Shown here: piece by piece, positions 14,120-22,800 of the stretch | Layout: every line of letters begins with the position of its first letter | How positions within the stretch are numbered: the first letter of the stretch is position 1 | NCBI GenBank assembly: GCA_051654865.1 | Contig: JBOFYV010000054.1 | Span: 1-23,799 of the forward strand | Length of the DNA: 23,799 nt | DNA from: JBOFOR01 sp051654865 | Lineage (GTDB): Bacteria > Bacillota > Clostridia > Peptostreptococcales > Peptostreptococcaceae | Reading direction: 5' to 3' | Made by a program: the position numbers and the translations under genes | The notes under the pieces: generated by a model | Database searches by the model: none | What the model was told of the DNA's origin: nothing | Seen by the model: the letters and a program-made list of their open reading frames with translations, nothing else

Positions 14120-16558
14120 TTATAACACTTTACACTTAAATACAATCTTATTATCTTCAAGTTCCGCTACAACTATATCTCCTTTTTTTACATCACCTTT
14201 TAATATAGCTTCTGATAACTGGTCTTCCAACTCTTTTTGTATAGCTCTTTTTAAAGGTCTAGCTCCATATTCTAAATCTGAACCTGCTTTAGCAATTAAT
14301 CTTACTGCTTCTTCACTCATTTCTAGTGATATATTCATATTTTTTAATCTTTGAATTACTTCTTTTGTCATTAGTTTTACAATTTCAGATATATGATCTT
14401 CTGTTAATGAGTGGAATACTATAATATCATCTATTCTATTTAAAAATTCTGGTCTAAATCTTTGTTTTAGTTCACCCATTATTTTATCTTTCATCTTTTC
14501 ATAGTCATTTTTAATCTCAGCTTCTTTATCTACCTTAGTACTAAACCCTAAAGTTTTTTGTTTGCTTATTATAGTTGCTCCTACGTTTGAAGTCATTATA
14601 ACTATAGTATTTTTAAAATCTATAGTTCTTCCTTTTGAATCAGTTAACCTTCCATCATCTAATATTTGTAGTAAAATATTAAATACATCTGGATGAGCTT
14701 TTTCTATTTCATCAAATAATACAACTGAATATGGATTTCGTCTTACTTTTTCAGTTAATTGACCTCCCTCATTATGACCTACATATCCTGGAGGCGAACC
14801 AATCATTCTTGAAACTGCATGTTTTTCCATATATTCAGACATATCTATTCTTATTATTTGATTTTCATCACCAAATTGAACCTCTGCTAATGCTTTTGAT
14901 AATTCTGTTTTACCTACTCCAGTAGGACCTAGAAATAAGAAGGAACCTATTGGTCTATTTGGGTCCTTAAGACCTGCTCTAGACCTTCTTATAGCTCTTG
15001 CAATTGATTTTACCGCTTGGTCCTGACCTATTACTCTATCATGAAGTATTTCTTCTAATTTTAATAGCCTATCTGCTTCTTCTTCCACTATTTTATTTAC
15101 AGGTACTCCAGTCCATAACTCTACCACTTCAGATATTACTTCACTATCTACTGTGTCCTCATATTCCTCTTCTTTATCCCACTGAAACTTTATTTCTTCT
15201 ATAGTTTTCTTTATTTCTTCTTTACTCGTATTCAACTTCATATCACTTTTAAATAGGTTATCTTCACTTCCATCAGAATCGTCACTAACATTAGGTACTA
15301 CTTTTCTTAACCTTACTCTTGATGCAGCTTCATCTATTAAATCAATTGCTTTATCTGGAAGGAATCTATCAGTAATATATCTAACCGATAAATCTACTGC
15401 TGTTTTAATTGCCTCATCTGTAATTTTAACCTTATGGTGCACTTCATATTTTTCTCTTAATCCTTCTAATATTTTAACTGTAACTTCTTTAGTAGGTTCT
15501 GTTATCATTACCGGTTGGAATCTTCTTTCTAATGCTGGATCTTTTTCTACATGCTTTCTATATTCATCTATAGTTGTTGCACCTACTACCTGTATCTCGC
15601 CCCTAGATAGTACTGGTTTTAAAATATTAGATGCATCAATTGTGCTCTCTCCCGTTGAACCAGCTCCTATTATTGTATGAAGTTCATCTATGAATAAAAT
15701 AATATTCCCATTTTTTATTACCTCGTCTACTACCTGCTTTATTCTTTCTTCAAACTCTCCTCTATACTTAGCTCCAGCTAACATAGCACCCATATCTAAT
15801 GTATATATAATTTTATTTTTTAAGCTATCTGGAACATTTCCTTTGGATATATCTATTGCTAAACCTTCTGCTACAGATGTTTTACCTACGCCTGGATCAC
15901 CTATTAATACAGGGTTGTTTTTAGTTCTTCTACTTAGAATTTGAATAACCCTTTCTATTTCTTTTTCTCTTCCTATTACTGGGTCTATTTTATTTTGCTT
16001 AGCATGCTGAGTTAAGTTGCGTCCGTATTTATCTAATATCTTTGAATTTTGTGATTGTGTTTGAGTTAATGATTGTGATTTGTTTTTTGAATTTGAAGTA
16101 TTGTCTTGTGTCGTTGAGTACTCCTCTAGTCCTATCATATCTATTATTAGTTGAACTATAGCTTTTTCATCTACCCTTGCATATTTTAATATCTTTAATC
16201 CTAAACCTTCTCCTTCTTGAACTATTGCAAGAAGTATATGCTCAGTTCCTATATAGTTAGTTCTCAACTTGTTTGCAAACATACCTGAAAGCTCTAATAT
16301 TTGCTTGCTTCTTGGACTTAATATAATATCAATTGATGGTGTGTCTAGTTTTCCCTCTATTTCAATAATTTTTTCTTCTATATATTTTTCATTTACTCCT
16401 AGTTTTAATAACACTTTTGCTGCTATTCCTTCTTTTTCTCTTACTAATCCTAGTAATATATGTTCACTTCCCACTACTTTGTGGCCTAGCATTTGAGCAG
16501 ATTCTAAACTTAAATCTATGGCTTTCTTAGCTCTTTCTGTAAATCTATTAAAATACAT
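14120..16558 (-). CDS. clpC: ClpC AAA+ chaperone/protease subunit with reduced M-domain
   Basis: ClpC unfolds proteins and feeds them to ClpP. The N-domain (1-145) is complete and keeps E32 and E106, the positions that bind phospho-arginine in B. subtilis ClpC. A Ser/Gln/Asn-rich linker (about 151-173) follows. AAA-1 has Walker A GDPGVGKT (220-227) and Walker B D291/E292; AAA-2 has GPTGVGKT (544-551) and D616/E617. The ClpP-docking loop LGF is at 670-672 and sensor 2 GARPLKR near 765. The oddity is the middle domain. Between RVRLR (414-418) and WTGVPV (482-487) the first coiled-coil helix, with its EFEKAA-LRD signature, is replaced by a short acidic stretch (SDDSDGSED), about 14 residues shorter than B. 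subtilis by my memory alignment. The gene follows ctsR directly. The ATG has GAGGAGG upstream. Confidence 0.95.
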   Translation of the reverse strand: MYFNRFTERAKKAIDLSLESAQMLGHKVVGSEHILLGLVREKEGIAAKVLLKLGVNEKYIEEKIIEIEGKLDTPSIDIILSPRSKQILELSGMFANKLRTNYIGTEHILLAIVQEGEGLGLKILKYARVDEKAIVQLIIDMIGLEEYSTTQDNTSNSKNKSQSLTQTQSQNSKILDKYGRNLTQHAKQNKIDPVIGREKEIERVIQILSRRTKNNPVLIGDPGVGKTSVAEGLAIDISKGNVPDSLKNKIIYTLDMGAMLAGAKYRGEFEERIKQVVDEVIKNGNIILFIDELHTIIGAGSTGESTIDASNILKPVLSRGEIQVVGATTIDEYRKHVEKDPALERRFQPVMITEPTKEVTVKILEGLREKYEVHHKVKITDEAIKTAVDLSVRYITDRFLPDKAIDLIDEAASRVRLRKVVPNVSDDSDGSEDNLFKSDMKLNTSKEEIKKTIEEIKFQWDKEEEYEDTVDSEVISEVVELWTGVPVNKIVEEEADRLLKLEEILHDRVIGQDQAVKSIARAIRRSRAGLKDPNRPIGSFLFLGPTGVGKTELSKALAEVQFGDENQIIRIDMSEYMEKHAVSRMIGSPPGYVGHNEGGQLTEKVRRNPYSVVLFDEIEKAHPDVFNILLQILDDGRLTDSKGRTIDFKNTIVIMTSNVGATIISKQKTLGFSTKVDKEAEIKNDYEKMKDKIMGELKQRFRPEFLNRIDDIIVFHSLTEDHISEIVKLMTKEVIQRLKNMNISLEMSEEAVRLIAKAGSDLEYGARPLKRAIQKELEDQLSEAILKGDVKKGDIVVAELEDNKIVFKCKVL

Positions 16559-16603
16559 ACTCCCTGCCTCCTCTTATTACTTTTAGTATTTATATATATT
16601 TTT

Positions 16604-16641
16604 ATTTAGCTATTTTATTGGTATGCGTCTTATAGCTAGAT
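16604..16641 (-). repeat. Inverted repeat in the ctsR-clpC spacer
   Basis: Arms ATTTAGCTAT (16604-16613) and ATAGCTAGAT (16632-16641) match at 9 of 10 positions with an 18-nt loop. They lie in the 185-bp non-coding spacer that stands where mcsA and mcsB are usually found. No coding remnant of either gene is visible in any frame. Upstream in the same spacer is AAGGTG (16673-16678), spaced six bases from an ATG that opens a six-codon frame (16646-16666). Confidence 0.45.
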
Positions 16642-16743
16642 GAATTTACATATTTATCAAAGGCATTATTTTCACCTTATTACGACGATTTCCTTTTTTA
16701 TATAAACTTATACTCTATTTTTAATATTATATTAAATTAATTT

Positions 16744-17211
16744 CTAATTTATATTAGTTCTTAATAAAACTTCTATTATATTCTTAAAAATACTAGCTCT
16801 TATCTCCTCCCTTTGCTCTAATGTTTCCATACATAGTGCTCTTTCATCCAAAGAACTTAATATAAATTTTTTTTCCTTATTACTTATAATTTTCATTTCT
16901 TCTAATCCTTCTATTATGTCTTTTGCTCTTTTATAGGATATTTTACTTCCTATCTTTTCATTTATTAATTCTTCAAGATAACTTTGTTTGTTATTTTGAA
17001 TCTTAATAATATGTATATATCCACCTCCACCTTTTTTACTTTCTATGCAGTACCCTCTATCTAAAGTAAATCTAGTTGCTAAAACATAATTTATCTGAGA
17101 AGGTGCACAGTTAAACATATTTGCTAATTCATTTCTTTGTATTTGTATGGAGCTATTTTCTGTCATCAAATTTTTAATGTATTCTTCTATAATATCAGTC
17201 ATAGATACCAT
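16744..17211 (-). CDS. ctsR: Transcriptional repressor CtsR
   Basis: CtsR is a dimeric winged helix-turn-helix repressor of class III heat-shock genes (clpC, clpP, clpE and others). The N-terminal domain includes NMFNCAPSQINYVLATRFTL and the glycine wing GGGGYI, which in B. subtilis serves as an intrinsic temperature sensor. The C-terminal half is the helical dimer domain. The residues flanking the wing are Lys-Lys before GGGG and His after GGGGYI, where B. subtilis and Geobacillus CtsR carry Lys-Arg and Arg. The longest frame begins with GTG at 17220; I prefer the ATG at 17209-17211 (155 aa) because GCGGTGAT stands 5-6 bases upstream. A perfect CtsR operator precedes the gene. clpC follows directly; mcsA and mcsB are missing. 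Confidence 0.94.
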   Translation of the reverse strand: MVSMTDIIEEYIKNLMTENSSIQIQRNELANMFNCAPSQINYVLATRFTLDRGYCIESKKGGGGYIHIIKIQNNKQSYLEELINEKIGSKISYKRAKDIIEGLEEMKIISNKEKKFILSSLDERALCMETLEQREEIRASIFKNIIEVLLRTNIN

Positions 17212-17233
17212 ATAAATCACCGCTTATTTTAAA

Positions 17234-17250
17234 TTTGACTTTCTTTGACT
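17234..17250 (-). promoter_or_regulatory. CtsR operator (autoregulation of ctsR-clpC)
   Basis: The minus strand reads AGTCAAAGAAAGTCAAA, an exact fit to the CtsR box RGTCAAA-NAN-RGTCAAA. It lies 22 bases upstream of the chosen ctsR ATG, just before the ribosome-binding site. TATATT and TATAAA strings slightly upstream could serve as -10 boxes, but no clear -35 is present. CtsR should therefore repress its own gene and clpC. Confidence 0.92.
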
Positions 17251-17355
17251 ATTGTTTAATATAATTTATATGCTTCTAGTATCATAAAGTTTACATTATA
17301 AAAATTTGTTTTTTATAAAATTTGTGTAACATACTAATTTTAATATTTAACTTAT

Positions 17356-17388
17356 AAAAGGCTCTAGATTTGTAATCCAGAGCCCTTT
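17356..17388 (-). terminator. Rho-independent terminator after the EF-G paralog
   Basis: A fully paired 15-bp stem on the minus strand (17356-17370 with 17374-17388, two G-U pairs) and a 3-nt loop lies just past the stop codon. It isolates ctsR-clpC from upstream transcription. Confidence 0.88.
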
Positions 17389-17391
17389 ATT

Positions 17392-19323
17392 TTACTTATT
17401 ATTTGCTTCACTTATTATTTTTTGCGCTATTTGTTGTGGAACTTCTTCATATTTTTCAATTTCCATTTCAAAATATCCACGCCCTTGAGTCATTGATCTT
17501 AAATCTATAGCATACTTAAATGTTTCTGATTGAGGTGCCTGAGCATAAATAACTTGCTTACCGCAACTATCAGGTTCCATACCAAGTATTTTCCCTCTTC
17601 TTTTATTTATATCACCCATTACATCCCCCATATATTCCTCTGGTACTGTTATTTTAAGCTTCATAATAGGCTCTAATAATACTGGTTTAGCTTCTTCTAT
17701 ACCTTTTTTAAATGCTGCACTTGCTGCCATTTTAAAGGCCATCTCAGAAGAATCTACATCATGGTATGATCCATCATATAATATAGCTTTTATATTTGTA
17801 ACAGGGAATCCTGCTAATACACCCTTTATCATAGAATCTTTTAAACCTTTTTCAACTGCTGGTATATATTGTTTAGGCACTGATCCACCAAATATTTCTT
17901 CTGTAAATTCAAAATCTGCTTCACATCTTTCAAATTTTATTTTTACATCTCCATATTGTCCATGGCCACCAGATTGTTTCTTATGTTTTCCTTGTACATC
18001 AGATGAACCTTTTATAGTTTCTCTATATGCAACTTTGAGATCTTCTAACTCTACATCTACACCAAACTTTTCTTTCATTTTATTTTTTATTGTATTTATG
18101 TGTAATTCGCCTTGACCACCTATAAGCGCTTGTTTTGTTTCTGAGTTTCTGTACCAATTTATTGTTGGATCTTCTTCTATTACTTTATTTAAAGCGGCAC
18201 TTACTTTTTCTTCGTCTCCTTTATTTTTTGGAGTTACTGCAAAGTAAATTTGTGGCTTTGGAAAACTTATTCTATCTATAGGCTCATCATTTTTATTTAT
18301 AGATAATGTATCACCTGTTTGGAATGAATTTCCTTTTGTTATTATGACTATATCACCACATTTTGCTTTATCTACTTCAACTAATTCATTATTTCTCATT
18401 GTATATAAATTAGATACTTTTTCTTTTAAATCCTTATTTACATTGAATAACTCTGTATCTTTATTTATTTCACCTTGAGTTACTTTTAAATAAGACATTT
18501 TTCCTATAAACGGATCCACTATTGTTTTGAATACTATTCCTTTAAACTTATCATTATTATTAGAATATCTAGGTTCAAGATACTTAGATACCGTTTCAAG
18601 TATCTCTGCTGTTCCTATATTGTTTACCGTGGAACCACATATTACTGGTATAATATCTCCTCTTTGCATACCTATAGTTAATCCCTTTTGTATATCTTCA
18701 TTACTTAATTCTTCTCCACTAAAATACTTATCTAGTATTTCATCATCTGTCTCTGCTATAAGTTCCATTAATGCATCTTTAACACTTACAGCCTCATCTT
18801 TAAATTCACCTTCTAGACCATCCATATTTTCAAACACATTATGTAGTTTAATAAATTCCTTATTCTTATATATAGGTATAATCATTGGTACAACTTTATT
18901 CCCATATTTATCTCTTAACATACTTAATGTATCTTTATATCTAGCTTTTTCATTATCTATTTTATTTATAAACATTATTTTAGGAACGCTTTCTGTTAAC
19001 TCTAATGCCTTTTCAGTTCCAACTTGAACATCTGTTGTTGCGTCTACTACAATAATCGCTGCATCACTAGCACTTAAAGAAGATATTACTTCTCCGCTAA
19101 AGTCAAAGTATCCTGGAGTATCTAATAAGTTATATTTAAAATTATTGTACTCAACTGGAACTAATCCCATAGAATAAGTCATATTTACTTTGTCTGTAGC
19201 TTTAGGTATTTTATTTGTAAGATTTGAAGTGTATGCTATAGCTTCAATTAGATTTGTTTTTCCACATCCACTGTGTCCTAATATTGCTATATTTCTTAAA
19301 CTACTATTATCATAGATTTGCAT
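17392..19323 (-). CDS. EF-G-like translational GTPase (EF-G paralog)
   Basis: This 643-aa protein has the EF-G domain order and belongs to the EF-G-like paralog group rather than being the canonical fusA product. G1 is GHSGCGKT (16-23), G3 is DTPG (68-71) and G4 is NKID (120-123). Paralog-type features are GGQGELHI in domain III and KKQSGGHGQYGDVKIKFE at the start of domain IV; domain V ends in a Glu-rich tail. Only about 45 residues separate the P-loop Thr from DTPG, so switch I (the DYDPEE-type segment of homologs) appears shortened by about a dozen residues. The ATG at 19321-19323 has GGTAGGTG upstream. The gene lies between pyc and ctsR and has its own terminator and a long leader. Its cellular role is unknown to me. 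Confidence 0.9.
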   Translation of the reverse strand: MQIYDNSSLRNIAILGHSGCGKTNLIEAIAYTSNLTNKIPKATDKVNMTYSMGLVPVEYNNFKYNLLDTPGYFDFSGEVISSLSASDAAIIVVDATTDVQVGTEKALELTESVPKIMFINKIDNEKARYKDTLSMLRDKYGNKVVPMIIPIYKNKEFIKLHNVFENMDGLEGEFKDEAVSVKDALMELIAETDDEILDKYFSGEELSNEDIQKGLTIGMQRGDIIPVICGSTVNNIGTAEILETVSKYLEPRYSNNNDKFKGIVFKTIVDPFIGKMSYLKVTQGEINKDTELFNVNKDLKEKVSNLYTMRNNELVEVDKAKCGDIVIITKGNSFQTGDTLSINKNDEPIDRISFPKPQIYFAVTPKNKGDEEKVSAALNKVIEEDPTINWYRNSETKQALIGGQGELHINTIKNKMKEKFGVDVELEDLKVAYRETIKGSSDVQGKHKKQSGGHGQYGDVKIKFERCEADFEFTEEIFGGSVPKQYIPAVEKGLKDSMIKGVLAGFPVTNIKAILYDGSYHDVDSSEMAFKMAASAAFKKGIEEAKPVLLEPIMKLKITVPEEYMGDVMGDINKRRGKILGMEPDSCGKQVIYAQAPQSETFKYAIDLRSMTQGRGYFEMEIEKYEEVPQQIAQKIISEANNK

Positions 19324-19328
19324 ATGAG

Positions 19329-19450
19329 CACCTACCTTTTTAATTTTTTAAAATTTGCTATTACAAATAAATTTACGCTTTTAACCCTAATAACGTTTTC
19401 TTCTGTAATGCAGGTGGTGACGTGGTTTTAATGATTAACATTCCCGCGAT
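19329..19450 (-). promoter_or_regulatory. GC-richer leader island with potential anti-Shine-Dalgarno
   Basis: Positions 19381-19450 hold 27 G/C in 70 bases, amid flanks that are almost pure A/T. On the minus strand CACCTGC (19410-19416) can pair with the EF-G paralog's ribosome-binding region GTAGGTG (19329-19335) over seven bases (one G-U pair), about 75 nt apart. A 22-codon frame (ATG at 19441, stop 19373-19375; begins MLIIKTTSPPALQKK) runs through the island but lacks a well-spaced ribosome-binding site. This looks like a structured 5' leader. I do not recognise it as a known riboswitch class. Confidence 0.4.
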
Positions 19451-19781
19451 ATGTTTTAATTTTAATTTTAGATATTAATTTACCCTTTTTTATAAAATAT
19501 GTATTTTATTTCAATTCTATACTAATTATAAATTTTATTTATAATCTTTATTTGGTGTAAATTAATATGTTAGTAATAGTGTTATATTTTACTACAATTT
19601 TAATCTTATTAATTAAACATTTTAAATAAAACTTATCGAGGATGAAATTATTACTTCATATTTGATGTTAAATTGTTTGTATAATATTATTCTATCTTTA
19701 CATAGATATTCCTTTATATTTGAACTATTAAATTTAAGCTGATTATCTATATTTTTAGATTTAATATAATTTTTTCTATAC
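19451..19781. other. AT-rich spacer between pyc terminator and EF-G paralog leader
   Basis: About 330 bp of very AT-rich DNA. It must contain the promoter of the EF-G paralog, but TATAAT-like strings are too common here to pick one. A 54-codon open frame on the minus strand (19622-19783) lacks an ATG and a ribosome-binding site. No RNA gene or repeat of note is seen. Confidence 0.5.
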
Positions 19782-19822
19782 AAAAAACTCTAGAATATAA
19801 TATCTACATCCTAGAGTTTTTT
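19782..19822 (-). terminator. Rho-independent terminator after pyc
   Basis: A perfect 12-bp stem (19782-19793 with 19811-19822) encloses a 17-nt loop and ends in six T on the minus strand (19782-19787). It starts 10 bases past the pyc stop. The T-runs on both sides make it usable in either direction, but only minus-strand genes flank it. Confidence 0.8.
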
Positions 19823-19832
19823 AATTGACTAT

Positions 19833-22800
19833 CTACTTTTCTTCAGCCATCGCTAATATACTATCTTGTTTTAACTCTTCATTATTATTTGATTCCTTCA
19901 TCGTTATTAGTAATTGCTTATCTCCTACTAGCTCATCTTGGGCTACTTTTACTTTTTTTATCGTTCCACTTGTTTTTGCTACTATTATAGTTTCCATTTT
20001 CATAGCTTCAATAATTATTAAAGGTTGATTTTGCTTAACTTCATCATTTTCCTTTACTAACACTTTAACTACTTTACCAGGTATACTTGCACCAATTTGT
20101 AATGGATCATTCATATCAGCTTTGATGATATCTTTTATATTACCTGCATAATTTTTATCTTTTATTTCAATTTCTCTAATCATTCCATTTAACTCAAAAG
20201 TGACTGTTCTATTACCATTTTCTTTGACATCACCTATATCAGTTAATTTTATTGTTAGTATTTTTCCTTCTTCAATTTCAACTTCACACTCTTCACCTTT
20301 GTTTAAACCATAGAAATAAACATGACTCTCTAATTTAGATATATCATTATATTCTTGTAAATGCTTTAGATAGTCTTCATATACATTAGGATATAATGCA
20401 TAGCTTAATATATTTCTAATATTTGTATCAAGATTAAATTTATTATCTAAGTATGATTTAATTTCATCAAAATTTTCTTCTTTCATTAGTAAACCAGGTC
20501 TAACATCTATTGCTTTCTCACCTTTTAATACTATATTTTGTATATCTTTTGGGATCCCGCCTTCTGGTTGACCTATCATACCTTTACAATAGTCTACCAC
20601 TGAATCTGGGAAGGATAATTTTTCTCCCTCTGATATTATATTTTGTTTAGTTAAACTATTTTTAGTCATAAATATAGCTAAGTCACCTACTACCTTAGAT
20701 GATGGAGTTACTTTTATTATATCTCCTAGTATTTCATTTGCTTCTTTATACTTATCCTTTACTTCATCAAATTTATTTGACAATCCTAAGCTATCAGCTT
20801 GAGGTTTTAAGTTTGTATATTGGCCACCAGGTATTTCATACTTGTATATTTCTGCACATGGATTACGTAAATCACTTTCAAATTTCTCATAAACTTTTCT
20901 TAAATCTCTATAGTAACTTCCAACCTCTTCATACCCATATAAATCAATTTTAGTATCTCTTTCTGTATTTCTTAATGCTTCTACTATTGCATTTAGAGAT
21001 GGTTGACTTGTAAGCCCTGCCATTGTTTCTAAAGCTCCATCAACTATATCAACTCCAGCCTCTGAAGCCATTAAGCAAGTTGCTATACCATTTCCACTTG
21101 TATCATGAGTGTGTAGGTGTATTGGAGCGTTAACATTCTGCTTTAGCTCTTTTATTAGTTTATATGCAGCATACGGTTTTAATAATCCTGCCATATCTTT
21201 TATACATATGATATCTGAACCTAGGCTTTCTAATTCCTTTGCCATATTTACATAATAATCTAAGTTATACTTAGTCTTTGTTGGGTCTAAAATATCACCT
21301 GTGTAGCACATAGTTGCTTCAACTATTTTTCCGGTTTCTAACGCAGCATTAATAGAAGGTTTCATATTTTCTACCCAGTTTAAAGAATCAAATATTCTAA
21401 ATACGTCTATCCCTTGATTTGCAGATTCTTTTATAAATTCTTGAACTACATTATCTGGGTAATTTTTATATCCTACTCCATTCGATGCTCTAAATAGCAT
21501 TTGGAACATTATATTAGGTATTTCTTCTCTTAGTTGTTGTAATCTAATCCACGGAGATTCTTTTAAAAACCTATATGCAACATCATAAGTAGCCCCTCCC
21601 CACATCTCTAGAGAAAACAAATCTTTCATATATTGATTTGTAGGATCTGCAACTTTTAATAAATCGTAACTTCTAAGCCTTGTTGCTAATAGAGATTGGT
21701 GTGCATCTCTCATAGTTGTATCTGTTAATAGTAATTTTTTCTCATTTTTTATAGACTCTATATATTCTACTTTGCCTAATCTATTAAATAAATCTCTGCT
21801 TCCTTCAACTATTTCAGTTTCTTTTTTAATCTTTGGTGTATACAGTGTATCAAATATAGGCTTTTCATTGCATTTGTTTTCATTAACCACTACATTTCCT
21901 ATAAATTGAAGTAATTTAGTTCCTCTATCTTTACTCTCTTTTATTTCAAATAAATTTGGATTTTCATCTATAAATCTAGTACTGCATTTTCCATCTTTAA
22001 ATATAGGATTGTTTAATACATTTACTAAAAATCCTATATTCGTCTTTACTCCCCTTACTCTAAACTCTTTTATCGATCTTATTGTTTTATTTATAGCACC
22101 TGAGAAAGTTCTATCCCATGATATAGTTTTTACTAATAAACTATCATAATATGGACTTATATTTGCTCCCGTAAATCCATTACCTCCATCAAGCCTTATA
22201 CCAAAACCTGATCCAGTTCTATATACTTGTATTTTACCTGTGTCGGGCATAAACTTATTCTTCGGATCTTCTGTCGTTATTCTACATTGAATAGAATACC
22301 CTCTTACTTCTACATCCTCTTGTGATTTTATATTTATCTCCTCTGAATCTAATCTATAACCTTGAGCTATAAGTATCTGACTTTGAACTATATCAATGCC
22401 TGTTACCATTTCTGTTATTGTATGTTCAACTTGAACTCGAGGGTTCATTTCTATAAAATAATGTTCTCCATTATCATCTACTAAAAATTCTAATGTACCG
22501 GCATTTACATAACCTACATACTGAGCTATTTTTATAGCATCATTACATATGCTTTCTCTTATACTCTTTTCTAATGAAAATGCAGGTGCAAACTCTATTA
22601 TTTTCTGATGCCTTCTTTGAACAGAACAATCTCTTTCATATAGATGAACTATATTTCCATACTTATCTCCTAGTATTTGAACTTCTATATGCTTTGGATG
22701 TGCTATATATTTTTCTATAAATATTATATCTTTTCCAAATGCTTTTTTAGATTCACTGCATGCAGTTTCATATTCTAGTTCTAAATCTGATTCATCATAA

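Noticed and set aside
19622..19783. 54-codon open frame on the minus strand between the pyc terminator and the EF-G paralog
   Set aside because: The only start candidate is a TTG inside the pyc terminator, there is no ribosome-binding site, and the residues (Lys, Ile, Asn, Ser, Tyr) are those expected from AT-rich non-coding DNA.
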